From the NCBI RefSeq assembly GCF_000143415.4, contig NW_003314299.1, positions 532,980 to 596,979 of the forward strand: a stretch of 64,000 bases of DNA, written 5' to 3'. A program made the translations under genes and the position numbers. Position 1 is the stretch's first letter. Each line of letters starts with the position of its first letter. The stretch comes from Selaginella moellendorffii. Lineage: Eukaryota; Streptophyta; Lycopodiopsida; Selaginellales; Selaginellaceae. Of the stretch, positions 49,036 to 64,000 are shown one piece after another. Below the pieces are notes generated by a model. The model saw nothing but the letters and a program-made list of their open reading frames with translations. It was not told the origin of the DNA and did no database searches.

Positions 49036-51926
49036 TTATAACAATGACGTGCGTTTAGTGGATTGGCTTCGAAGAGTTCTTCGCATCACCTTGTTTGAAG
49101 CTGTTCTAGGAAGGGAACCAGCGATTTCTACTGAATCAACCTGGGAAATGCGAGAAAAATGAGAACTTGAGAGTAAAACGCGAGGATGGCACTTGCCTTG
49201 AACAGAGGATTTAGTTTTCGTTGGATGGCAGCGTTGAATCTTAGCTTGAGCTCGGAAGAAATGTCAGTTTTGTCGGTCACTTCGGCTTTGAGAACGGCAA
49301 TTACGCAAAGTTTTTCCGGCCCACCTCCGGTTGGAGAGACACCGATTGCGGCGGTCTCCAGGACTCTCTGATCTGCTGCGTTGCAAATGCGCTCGATTTC
49401 AACGGAGCTCACCTGGAAAACAAAAACAAAATCCACGAGAAGAAAAAAGAAGATATAGAGCTTACTTTGATGCCTCCCAGGTTCATTGTATCGTCCACTC
49501 TGCCATGGGCTTTGTAAAAGCCTCCTGGCGTACGCTCGAACTCGTCTCCATGTCTCCGTAACGTCTAAGAAAACGTGTCGTAAGAGAAAAATACTTGGCT
49601 TTCCTTTGATCATCTACCTTTCCATTGTGTTTTGGCATTCCTTTGAAGTAGATGTTGAAATGGTTGGCATTCAGTAAGATGCGTGAAGCTCCTAGCATCG
49701 AAGAATCAAGAGCACATTCACCGATACCAGGCATTTCGCTTGGCTGCGAGCAAAGCAAATTTTAAGAAAACATTATAGCATCCACAATAAGAGAGCACTT
49801 ACCAGAGGAATTCCGGCTTCGTCCAGAATGAAAACATCACATCCCATGGCAGGAGTGCTAAAACTCGCTAGTGCTTGAGGTTGCAGAAGTGAGCCCGTGA
49901 CAAAGCCGCCACCGATTTCAGTACCCCCGCAATATTCAATGACAGGCTTGTAAGAAGCCTTGCTCATGAGCCAAAGGTAATCGTCTACTGTCGATGCCTC
50001 GCCGGTTGAGCTAAAACATCTGAAGAAAGCAACCTTTAAGACCATAAATCAGAAGGATGTTCTCGCCTTATATGTGAGAGGTCAATATCATCCAGGCACT
50101 TTGTTGTCTTCCAATGTCTGACAATGCTAGGCACAACACCCAGCATTGTTACTTTAGCGTCCTGTTAAAAACCATAGCTCGAGTGTAAAACAAGTTCAAA
50201 GAGCATGAACTCTTACTTGGACGAACTTTGCAAAGCCACGGCCTAGAGGGGACCCGTTGTAGAGAGCTATAGTAGCACCGTTAACAAGAGTCGCATAAAC
50301 GAGCCAAGGCCCCATCATCCACCCCAAGTTCGTTGGCCAAGAAACAACATCACGACTTCGTATATCCTGATGTGCCCAGCCATCCGCAGCAGCCTTGATT
50401 GGTGTTAAATGCGTCCAAGGTATAGCTTTCGGATCACCTAGAAGTAAAAGAGAAAAAGTATACAACTTGGCCGTAAATTTAGTGTATGTAAGTGTACCTG
50501 TGGTACCCGAGGAAAACAGAATGTTTGAAAACGCTTCGCCTGACTGAGCAACGCCTTTATACTCCTGTGGCCTGTCAAAAGCCGCTATACGATAGTTTGC
50601 TAACAACTAAACCGAAGAGATGAATTTACCGAGCAAGGCCCGTGGACACTGCCAAGAACTCATCCCATGACATATCGTTGCTGCGAAGTTCCACTGTCAA
50701 AGCCCCCGCCTTTCCAGGAATTACAAAAGCTCGAGGAGCGTTGGCGTCCACAACTCGACTGCAATGAAGACAGTGAGACGGACGAGTAAATGCTTTGGAA
50801 TTTGACTTACGTATACAAAGCAAGATCTTTCCCTCCTCGAACAATAACATCCTGCAAGCACGGTCTTTTGTTACTATAGCATAATCTTTTCAGACAAGAC
50901 CGACCTGAGTGAAGATCGCTTTTGCTTTGGAAATGTTTAGCCTGGTCTCGATTTCCGAGGAAGAGAAGCTGTCAGCAATGGAGACAACCACGCATCCGCA
51001 AAGCACAATCCCGAGATAGACAACGACTGACACTGGAGTCATTGGCATGTTGATAGCAACAGCATCGCCACTTGAGAAACCCAATCGTTCCAAAGAGTTT
51101 GCCACTCTACTACAAGAAGAAAAAATCCATCAAAGATTAGTCCAAGAAAAAAAAAGAGTTGACAAAAAAGGATACCAGGATTGTGATCGGAGTTCGCTTA
51201 GTGTGAGTGAATTCAAACCTGTGTCGTTACCTTCGTCTCTCCAAAGAATGGCAGTGTTGAAAGCTTTTCTACATCGGCTCTCTTGGAAACAGCATTCCGC
51301 GGCATTGAGCGTAGCTTCACAAAGCCATTGACCCCCGGGACATGGCTCACCATCAATCTCATTTCTTTCCATGTCTAAGATTCGCGAAGGTTGCTCCACG
51401 AAAGGAATCTCAAGCTCCTGGAGAACAATCCTCCAATAAACCTGGAAAATTAAGAAACGTTACAAAGAACACACTCCACAAGACAAACTTACGTCTGGAT
51501 TTTCAACCGAGAATCGCTGGAACTCGGCGAAGTTCGTGATCGGATCAAAGAAAGAACAGCCGAAGAGATCTCTGCCGTAAGTGTCCATCGTTCTTCCCAA
51601 ATTCGTGGATTTTGCCTGGGCTCTGTGTCGCGCAAAGAATGAGAGTAAAGAAGAGAAGAAATTTGCTTCACTTACAAGGAGGGAATCCACACTGGAGGCG
51701 GACCAAGCCTCGCAGAGTCCCAATTTTTGTAGCAAGAGTGATAGAGGAGCTGATGGAGCCGAAATGGATGCGATGGAGCGAGCACATTCTTTGATAGCGA
51801 CCTCCAGATGCTCGACGGAGACTCACCGGATGCTCGCAGCGATTGATTGAGCTTCCAGTGGAAAGATCGCGCCTCCTCGTGGCCAAGGCCAGCATCGACG
51901 AGCTCCTCAATGCTGGGCTCCTCCAT
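49036..51926 (-). CDS. AAE18: Acyl-activating enzyme, AAE17/18-like AMP-forming ligase (724 aa)
   Basis: Fourteen exons: 51926-51676, 51622-51493, 51441-51176, 51109-50905, 50851-50811, 50758-50630, 50571-50498, 50437-50217, 50161-50067, 50019-49803, 49743-49618, 49564-49466, 49412-49197, 49140-49036. It forms acyl-adenylates and acyl-CoA. Motifs: AMP-binding [15 protein letters not shown], the ATP-site [11 protein letters not shown], the hinge-region [13 protein letters not shown], and the catalytic-Lys block [11 protein letters not shown]. Length matches Arabidopsis AAE18 as I recall. The C-terminus (KRTSLL) is only loosely like a peroxisomal SKL, so location is uncertain. Introns 9 and 13 are GC-AG. 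It is divergent from HPR2 with a 69-bp spacer. Confidence 0.92.
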
Positions 51927-51995
51927 TTTGACCGCTAGAACCCTAAAATATTACCCGGTTTTTTAGGGCTCTTGAGCTTTTGGGCGTGATTGGCT
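51927..51995. promoter_or_regulatory. Compact bidirectional promoter (AAE18-like / HPR2-like)
   Basis: 69 bp between divergent start codons. It holds two telo-box-like motifs in mirror orientation: ACCCTAAAA at about 51940 and TTTTAGGG at about 51961. Each lies about 15-30 bp upstream of one ATG. Confidence 0.6.
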
Positions 51996-53256
51996 ATGGC
52001 GAGTCCAGTCGTGCTCATGGCCGTGCCAATGCTCCCCGATCTCGAGCTAGCGCTGGATTCCAAGTTCAGACTCCTGCGGCTCTGGCAGGCGGAGGATCCT
52101 GGCGCGATGCTGCGGCAGCACTCGGGCCAGATTCAAGCGCTGGTCGTCAATCACAAGTTCGAGGCGTCGGCGGCGGTGATCGATGCGCTGCCGCGGCTGG
52201 AGATCGTGTCGTCGTTCAGCGTGGGGCTGGACAAGATCGACCTCAAAAAGTGCAAGGAGCGCGGCGTGGCGGTCACAAACACGCCCGATGTGCTCACGGA
52301 CGAGACGGCCGATCTCGCAATGGCGCTGCTGCTGGGGACAATGCGGCGGATCTGCCCGGCGGATCGCTACGTTCGCGAGGGATTGTGGCCGGTCCATGGA
52401 GATTTCCCCCTCTCACACAAGGTAAAGCTCTCGATTCCTGGAAATTTTCGTTCTTGCGGTGCCAGTGATCGATCAAGTTCTTGCTGCGTGATCCATGGCT
52501 TCTTGTGAGAGGGAGCTCCTTGGCTCCCTCTCACACAAGGGAAATTTTCTATTCCTTGCTTGTGGAATCCTCTTTTCCATCGCATGCTCGACATTCCTGA
52601 GAGATCTTTGTTCTTGCGGTGCCAGTCGATCGATCTAGTTCTTGCTGCGTGATCCATGGCTTCATCTTGTGGATGATCGGTCGCAATATTTTCTTCTAGC
52701 GACAGTCATTCTTTCTTTCTCTTCCTCGCAGGTGAGTGGAAAGCGCATCGGGATCGTGGGGCTGGGCAGGATCGGCTCCGCCATCGCCAAGCGCGCCGAG
52801 GGATTCAGCTGCGGAATCTCCTACTTCTCACGCGAGAAGAAGCCCGGAGTTCCCTACGCCCACTACTCCAGCCTGGTGGATCTAGCTCGAGACTCCGACG
52901 CTCTCATCGTCGCGTGCGCGCTAACGCCAGAGACTCGCCATCTCGTGAGCAGGGAAGTGATCGACGCATTGGGTCCGGAGGGGACGCTGGTAAACATCGC
53001 GAGGGGGCCGATCGTGGACGAGGCCGAGCTCGTCCAGGCGCTGGTGGACAAGAGATTGGGGGCGGCTGGATTGGACGTGTTTGAGGCGGAGCCACAGGTA
53101 CCACAGGAGCTCCTTGGGATGGATAACGTCGTGTTGCTACCACACGTAGGGAGTGGTACTTGGGATACCAGGCGGGCGATGGGGGATTTAGTGGTGAGGA
53201 ATCTGGAAGCTCACTTCTCGGGGAAATCCTTGGTTACTCCAGTGGCACTCGAGTGA
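51996..53256 (+). CDS. HPR2: Hydroxypyruvate / glyoxylate reductase, HPR2-like (316 aa)
   Basis: Two exons, 51996-52421 and 52732-53256. A D-2-hydroxyacid dehydrogenase: N-terminal substrate domain ([34 protein letters not shown]), Rossmann nucleotide site GLGRIG, and catalytic Arg ([10 protein letters not shown]), Glu (DVFEAEP) and His (LLPHVGSG). After Rossmann strand 2 comes YFSREKK, where Ser-Arg suggests NADPH preference, as in cytosolic HPR2. It reduces hydroxypyruvate and glyoxylate in the photorespiratory bypass. No transit peptide or peroxisomal tail is visible, consistent with the cytosol. The 310-bp intron is long for this window and contains a duplication of the exon-1 end. Confidence 0.95.
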
Positions 53257-53284
53257 TGGACTGGAATCTGGATCAAGCTAGATA

Positions 53285-53505
53285 GATGGTATTAGTTCCA
53301 GGTATCAACAGGGAAAGCAAGCTGGATATCAACAAAGACTTACATTCAAGAGAAACGAAAACTTAGATGGTAGCAGTTCTAGATCACAGGGTAGTGAAGC
53401 TGGATTTCAACAAGAGAAAAGATGGTAGTAGTTCTAGATCACAGGGAAGTGAAGCTGGATATCAACAAGAACTTACATTCAAGAGAAACGAAAACTTATA
53501 TCGCA
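53285..53505 (+). repeat. Tandem imperfect repeat downstream of HPR2
   Basis: Three partial copies of a unit beginning TGGTAGTAGTTCTAGATCAC and including GAAGCTGGATATCAACAA start at about 53287, 53370 and 53422. The first and third also share a long identical AC..TTACATTCAAGAGAAAC block. They lie in the HPR2 3' UTR or the short spacer before SAC9. Confidence 0.8.
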
Positions 53506-53581
53506 CAAACATTAGAAGCGGCTAGCTTCACAGGGGGTGGAAAACTTCCGTCCTTCGCTCGGCCATGGGAAAAATCTCTAC

Positions 53582-59032
<5,451 letters not shown>

Positions 59033-59256
59033 CGCTGAAATCGCAGCGCCGAGAAGATCAGCAGCGCCGTCCCGCGCTTGTCGTGCCAGGCGCCTCTTGC
59101 CGCATCCCTCTCGCAATCTAGGGCTTCATTAGGGTTTGTGGGCAAGCAATTTAACGTACCAATGAATTTAAAATCTAGCTGCACCGACAACCGTCCATCT
59201 TTTGACGGCCCAGATGTCAGAATATATAAAAAAAGAAAGCTTAAAAAACAGTGATC

Positions 59257-59327
59257 TGCACTGCCCGGGAATCGAACCCGGGTCTGTACCGTGGCAGGGT
59301 ACTATTCTACCACTAGACCAGCAGTGC
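59257..59327 (-). tRNA. tRNA-Gly (GCC)
   Basis: 71-nt cloverleaf on the minus strand: acceptor GCACTGC/GCAGTGC plus discriminator A, D-arm GGTCTAGTGGTAGAAT, anticodon loop CTGCCAC with anticodon GCC, and T-arm CCGGGTTCGATTCCCGG. It is followed on the minus strand by a T/A-rich stretch that could terminate Pol III. It lies between SAC9 and RGS1. Confidence 0.96.
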
Positions 59328-59648
59328 TCGTGTGTTTGACTTTTCTAGTATGCTAAATTCTACGAAAGAATTTAACTCTTTCGTCAGACCATAGGCCTTG
59401 ACTGACTGACTTCCCGCCTTTGAATCTTACACCATGACGATTCTAGGGTTCTTGATTAGGGCTTAGATGACCGTGGACGGTGATTTGCCTACTCTTCTCG
59501 CCGGGAGAAGCGTGGATTTTGGTCAGAAATGCAAGCTAGAAATGCTAATTTGGAGGATGCCGAGCACTAGCGATGGAGGAGCAATCGTCTTTTGGCCAGG
59601 AATTTGCTCTTGAGCTTCAAATTTGGGGTCCACGATCTTGCAAGTAAA
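59328..59648 (+). promoter_or_regulatory. Upstream region of RGS1
   Basis: About 320 bp with CTAGGGTT and TTAGGG-type telo-box motifs near 59446-59465 and several upstream ATGs (59432, 59467, 59529, 59539, 59557, 59572). None opens a conserved frame. Upstream ORFs could dampen translation. Confidence 0.4.
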
Positions 59649-61756
59649 ATGACGAGCTGTAGGACAGTGGGGGGCTGTGTCTCGGACTACGTTGCTGCTG
59701 GCATCACATTCTTTGTAATTTTCCTGTAAGATTTTTTTGGTTCCTTTCATCTTTGCAACGCTAAACGTGATTTTTTTTGTTCCTCTTTTAGAGTTTGCAT
59801 TGGAATTTGTTTTGTAAGTATCAAACGACGGCAATTGGAGCTCAACGCCAAGAAGGTGTCGGTTTTGCTCGTCCAAGCATTCGCGAGCTTGATATATCTT
59901 GTGGCTTCTCTGGTAAGCTCACAGGTTTTCTAGAGTTTTGCTGTCTCACGCGTTCCAAATTCTCAAGATGTCTTTGAACTATTTGAGGCTATCTCGACGC
60001 CATCTATGGCAAAATTGTGATCTCATGCGTAAGCAAAATCGCTTTTGTTCTTTCACTGGCTAACTGTGGATTATAGTTTGGCTGAAGGGACCATTTGGAT
60101 TTGGAATCCTTTTAAGCTGTCATATTGTACAGGCATATAGGCTTCACTACGTCTTTATTGCGTAAGTTTTTAGCTTTTTCTTTCTTCTGTTGTTCCCTTC
60201 CATCACTTCTACATTTCCTGTTGTGCAGAAGGCGCCTACCACCTTTGAAGTATTATCAGCTTCTTCCGCTACTTGTTAGTCCATGGTTTGCTGTAGCCGC
60301 AGGTAAGAATCAACGTGGTGTGAGGCAGGCTCTTATAGACACGTTCTTGTTGATGATCAGTTATACAGGCAGTGAGTGATCACGATAAGCGATCACCGAC
60401 CTGCCAGTTTAACATACGTTGGGAGCTCGCAGTGGGATCGCTTTATGCTCTCTATCCTGCTATTCTCCTGCTCGCAACTTGGAAGGTGCGGCACATAAGA
60501 TTTGAGTTTGACGAGTTCAAGGAGCTTCTCAAAGCAGCTTCCATCTGCGCCTTAATGCTTGGTAATCTGACATTTCGCTCAGTCTGTTCAGCCCTTCTTA
60601 ATGCCCTTCTCTGCAGTTGTCTGGGCCGGAATGTTTGTTGCAGCCCAGCTTGATTCAAAAGTCGTAGTCACTACTCGGTTTATTGTGGCCGTTTTGGTAC
60701 GTAAATACATTTTTTCTTGACTCAGTGAATTCTAAAACGTTGTGTCTGCACAGGTCAGCGTTGGCGTTCTTTTCCTGTTTTGGATTCCTATCGCAAAACC
60801 CGTTCACGATCTATTTCACGGCCGTAGGAGTAACCACCGGTATTCAACCATGGGGCAAGCGCTTGGAGTTCCAGTCAGTGGAGCCATATCTCAACCGTTG
60901 ATAGCCTTCAATTTTAACAGGCCGCTGGAGCTGTTGCTTGAGCATAGAAGGTTTCGACAGTCATATTTGGCTTTTGTCGACAGGTAACCTCTGACGCATC
61001 GTCAAGTTCGAGCTGTTAACGCCATCTGTGCATATTTCAGTCGGATGGCCGGTGAGGTCGTGCATTTTTACAGTGAGGTTCGAGAGCTCAACAAACTCCA
61101 GCAGCAGCATCAAGTTGTGCAGAGAATTTACATGGCAGAACACATCATTGACAAGTACATCAAGTCAGGTTGGCCATTGTTCAGTGAGAAATGCTTAGCA
61201 AAACTCTTTAAGTTGCTCCAGGTGCGCCAATGGAGATCAATATATCCCATCAAATGCGTTTAGACATTATCAATACGACTGATTTGGCTGACCCAGACCT
61301 GTTCAAGCGTGCCGTCGGCGAAGTTTTGAAAATGATGCAAATGGTACGTGAGTTTCTTGTGTGTTCTTCCATGTATTTGTGAATTTCGGCAACCCTGAAA
61401 CAGAATCTGTCGAACGACTACTGGCAATCCGAGTATTTTCAAGAACTAAAAGATGAACTGGACGCTGATGTGGAATCTCAGCAAACTGGTGACGATCTAG
61501 AACAGCAACTAGATGTGACTGCTACCAAGCGTGCGTTGAGAAGGCTTTACGATCCTACTCCAGACAATCCATTCGACCAAGGTTGCCCGTTCAGTGGTGA
61601 ACTTCGCAAAGAGAATCAACCCGAACAACATCATACTGGAGTAAGTCAAAAACTTCACTGAAACTATATAGCTCAACGTGTGCTTCACAGGAATCACAAT
61701 CCCAGAGGTCCGAAATCTTATTAACTAGCCAAGACACTACGCTGCCACGGAGTTGA
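59649..61756 (+). CDS. RGS1: Seven-transmembrane regulator of G-protein signalling, RGS1-like (489 aa)
   Basis: Twelve exons: 59649-59725, 59792-59912, 59968-60028, 60077-60161, 60229-60302, 60373-60561, 60617-60696, 60754-60983, 61041-61168, 61222-61343, 61404-61640, 61691-61756. The N-terminal half has hydrophobic helices with conserved landmarks (CVSDYVAAGITFFVIFL, WLKGPFGFGILLSCHIVQAYRLHYVF, RRLPPLKYYQLLPLLVSPW, HIRFEFDEFKELLK). The C-terminal RGS domain (residues ~290-410: LLLEHRRFRQSYLAFV...IYMAEHIIDKYIKSG...SHQMRLDI...LADPDLFKRAVGEV) accelerates GTP hydrolysis by the plant G-alpha. The architecture matches Arabidopsis RGS1. The tail is rich in Q/E and may hold phosphosites. The last exon encodes 21 residues; reading through intron 11 gives an alternative stop after six codons. 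Confidence 0.93.
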
Positions 61757-61896
61757 TCCTGGCGAACTAGAATCTGGACGATACACGAAATTCGTGCGCG
61801 CAGAGTAAGAAATTAACAGTCGAGTTTTTCTTCTTTAGCGACAAAGCATTGTGTGTTCTTCAGCTCGAGTTATGTTCTACAACGTTGTTTGCTGGA

Positions 61897-64000
61897 ATGG
61901 AGATACTTACACAGCAGCAAACAGCTCTCAAGGAGGATGTGAAGAGTTACCAGCTAGCAAGGGATCACAGCGAGCCCGGACCAGCGCACTATGGCAAAAG
62001 CCTCAAGGCTTGCAAGACATTGTCCGAAGGCCAGCGGATCCATTCGGCAATCCTCCAGAGCAGGTTCAAGCACAACATCTACTTGTCTAACCTTTTGATC
62101 GAGATGTATAGCAAGTGTGGCAACCTCGAGGTTGCTCGCGAAGTTTTCCACAGCATTCGCGAGCCCAACGTCTTCTCGTGGAATATACTCCTCGCTGCAT
62201 ACGTCCGCCATGGCCGCCTCGACGAGGCAAGAAGAGTTTTCGACAAGATGCCGGAACGAGACTCCGTGTCGTGGAATGCAATGACGTCGGCTTATGCCCA
62301 GAAGGGTCATATGCAAGCAGCCAGGAGTATCTTCGAAATGATGCCGCGAAAGAGTATCGTGTCTTGGAACGCGATGATCCAGGCTTATATCCAAAGAGGA
62401 GACCTGGAAGAAGCTAAAGTTCTGTTCGACAAGATGACCGAGCGGGATGCTGTTTCATGGACTGTGATGATGCAAGCGTATGCCCAGAGGGGTCAGCTGC
62501 TGGAAGCTCGAGAGTTCTTCGACAACATGCCAAAGCCGGACGTGATCTCATGGACTGCTATGGTCGTCGCTTATGCTCAGGCTGGGCATCTCAGGGAAGC
62601 GGAAGAGCTCTTTAGCAAAATGCCGGACAGGGATGTCGTGGCTTGGAATGCCATGCTAGCTGGGTTTGTGACGAACGGACACATGAAGCAAGCAAGGGAA
62701 GTGTTCGAGAAGATGGAGAAACGGAGCTTGGTGTCTTGGAACACGATGATTTCGGCGTATGGACGGAGTGGAGACTTAGAGAACGCTGTGCTGCTGTTTG
62801 AGGAGATGGTCGAGCGTGACGGGGTGACGTGGACTGCGATGATACAGGGGTATGCCTTGAACGGGCATCTCGACCAGGCACTCAAGCTCTTCCAGGAGAT
62901 GGACTTGGAAGGGGTGGTACCAGACGAGGCGACGTACTCTATCACTTTTACGAGCATTCTCACTGCTTGCAGTCACGCGGGAGAGGTTCCAAAGGGCTGT
63001 AAGTTCTTCGTGGAGTTCCAGGAAGACCGATGCTTACAGCCGACGATCGATCATTACCACGGCATGATAGACGTTTTCGGACGTGGAGGGAAGCTCCAAG
63101 AGGCGGAGGACTTGGTGGAAAGCATGCCTTTCCCTGCGGAGGCTCTCTCGTGGACAACACTCTTGGCAGCGTGTAGACTCCACAACGATGTCGATCGCGC
63201 GGCACGGGCAGCGAAGAAAGTGGTGAAGCTGGATCCGGAAGCAAGCTCGAGCTACGTCCAGCTCGCCAACATGGGGATCTTCCAGAAGTCGGAGATATCA
63301 GACTCGATCTCTTCGGAGGCTCCAAAAGCTCACCACCAGGAAGCTACAGATAAACTTATCGGGGATGGAGTTCTTCCTACTCGACGAGAAGAGGAAAGAA
63401 AAGAGGACGAAGGATTGTTCTCTTCACAAGAACCAGCCATTTCGATCGAAGAAACCCAAGAGGACTCATCAGGGGCGATCAAGGACTTCGCCTCACGGAT
63501 ACGAGCTTGTGGTGACTCCCGAGATCTGACACTCGCGAAGGAAATCCACGCCTCGGTGCTGGCGAGCCAGTTCTGGCAAAACAGATACCTCGCCAACCTT
63601 CTCGTGGAGATGTATGGCAAATGCGGCAACCTCGAGAGCGCGTCCAGCGTCTTCGCCACCATCGACGTCCCAAATCTCTTCTCGTGGAACATCCTCTTCA
63701 CGGCCTACGCTCGAAACGGCCGGCTCCAGCAAGCCAGGCGAGTCTTCGACGCCATGCCCGAGCACGACCTCCCGTCCTACAACGCCATGATCGCCGCCTA
63801 CGCGCAGAGCGGCAATCTCCAGCAAGCCAAGCTCGTCTTCGACGCCACCCCGGAGCTCAACGCCTTCTCCTGGAACTCGATGCTGGCGGCCTACGGCCAA
63901 GGTGGCGATCTCAAAAACGCTCGAGAGATCTTCTCCGCCATGCAAGAACACGACGTCGTCTCCTGGACCGCGATGATCCAAGCGTGCGTCCTGTGCCACC
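61897..64000 (+). CDS. Tandem-fused PPR protein, 3' end beyond the window (at least 701 aa)
   Basis: The frame is uninterrupted from the ATG at 61897 to the window end. Unit 1 has the family N-terminal block (SLKACKTLSEGQRIHSAI...NLLIEMYSKCGNL), about 8 SS-type 31-residue motifs, a longer motif pair and an E-like region ending ASSSYVQLANMG at about 63270. A ~70-residue acidic hydrophilic linker (63285-63480) leads into a second full N-terminal block (RIRACGDSRDLTLAKEIHAS...NLLVEMYGKCGNL) and a new array of SS motifs. No stop or splice consensus separates the units. The start lies 140 bp after the RGS1 stop. Whether this is one polypeptide or two genes joined by a cryptic intron cannot be decided here. 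Confidence 0.87.
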   Translation, partial: MEILTQQQTALKEDVKSYQLARDHSEPGPAHYGKSLKACKTLSEGQRIHSAILQSRFKHNIYLSNLLIEMYSKCGNLEVAREVFHSIREPNVFSWNILLAAYVRHGRLDEARRVFDKMPERDSVSWNAMTSAYAQKGHMQAARSIFEMMPRKSIVSWNAMIQAYIQRGDLEEAKVLFDKMTERDAVSWTVMMQAYAQRGQLLEAREFFDNMPKPDVISWTAMVVAYAQAGHLREAEELFSKMPDRDVVAWNAMLAGFVTNGHMKQAREVFEKMEKRSLVSWNTMISAYGRSGDLENAVLLFEEMVERDGVTWTAMIQGYALNGHLDQALKLFQEMDLEGVVPDEATYSITFTSILTACSHAGEVPKGCKFFVEFQEDRCLQPTIDHYHGMIDVFGRGGKLQEAEDLVESMPFPAEALSWTTLLAACRLHNDVDRAARAAKKVVKLDPEASSSYVQLANMGIFQKSEISDSISSEAPKAHHQEATDKLIGDGVLPTRREEERKEDEGLFSSQEPAISIEETQEDSSGAIKDFASRIRACGDSRDLTLAKEIHASVLASQFWQNRYLANLLVEMYGKCGNLESASSVFATIDVPNLFSWNILFTAYARNGRLQQARRVFDAMPEHDLPSYNAMIAAYAQSGNLQQAKLVFDATPELNAFSWNSMLAAYGQGGDLKNAREIFSAMQEHDVVSWTAMIQACVLCH

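Noticed and set aside
52642-52731. Alternative start for HPR2 within the intron
   Set aside because: The open frame upstream of 52732 lacks the substrate-binding half; exon 1 at 51996 supplies it in phase.
60683-60901. 72-codon plus frame in RGS1
   Set aside because: Out of frame with the helix and RGS blocks; the exon 7/8 model gives the conserved protein.

Overview
This window looks like nuclear DNA of a land plant, most probably a spikemoss (Selaginella-like lycophyte). The basis is a complete set of plant genes (plastid DXS, CCB4, PPR4, SAC9, a 7TM-RGS1, ATL RING-H2), dense packing with spacers often under 100 bp, very short introns (mostly 45-65 bp), plant tRNA-Asn and tRNA-Gly genes, and a striking load of intron-poor pentatricopeptide-repeat (PPR) genes. 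The species call is an inference; no database was searched.

Layout. 1-6894 is a non-autonomous LTR retrotransposon whose 5' LTR is cut by the window edge. It has an initiator-Met-type primer site and a polypurine tract, no gag or pol, and an internal domain built almost entirely of consecutive short hairpins. 7480-10440 holds two diverged copies of a second LTR in inverted orientation around an internal remnant. 10441-11732 is AT-rich and empty. From 11.7 kb onward the sequence is gene-rich: a decayed PPR gene, a possible glycine-rich ORF, calnexin, DXS, tRNA-Asn, a PPR gene, an ATL-type RING-H2 gene, a PPR gene, an uncharacterised 366-aa protein, a plastid DnaJ-type zinc-finger protein, a PPR gene, CCB4 and CLP1. 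After an AT-rich gap come a BAHD acyltransferase pseudogene, a small cysteine-rich ORF, a P-class PPR gene, a partial PPR4 pseudogene, an uncharacterised 440-aa protein, intact PPR4, an anomalous AT-rich lectin-domain gene, a class-3 lipase, an AAE17/18-like acyl-activating enzyme, HPR2-like hydroxypyruvate reductase, SAC9, tRNA-Gly, RGS1, and finally a PPR reading frame that runs off the window.

Functional themes. Several genes serve plastids or organelle RNA: DXS (isoprenoid precursors), CCB4 (cytochrome b6 heme attachment), the DnaJ-like zinc-finger protein, PPR4 (rps12 trans-splicing in angiosperms) and the other PPR proteins. SAC9, the lipase and RGS1 belong to lipid and G-protein signalling, and HPR2 to photorespiration. 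No operon-like logic is implied. Several genes do share very short divergent or convergent spacers, and telo-box-like ACCCTA motifs sit just upstream of many start codons.

Most notable: the hairpin-mosaic retroelement; PPR proteins made almost wholly of 31-residue SS motifs, including one frame that carries two complete-looking PPR units fused head to tail; a GA-AG intron in DXS and four GC-AG introns; a compositionally foreign B-lectin gene; and a 57-bp stop-free intron in the lipase gene that would encode a hydrophobic segment if retained. Exon models were derived by hand from splice signals, reading phase and remembered family conservation, and were checked for phase closure.
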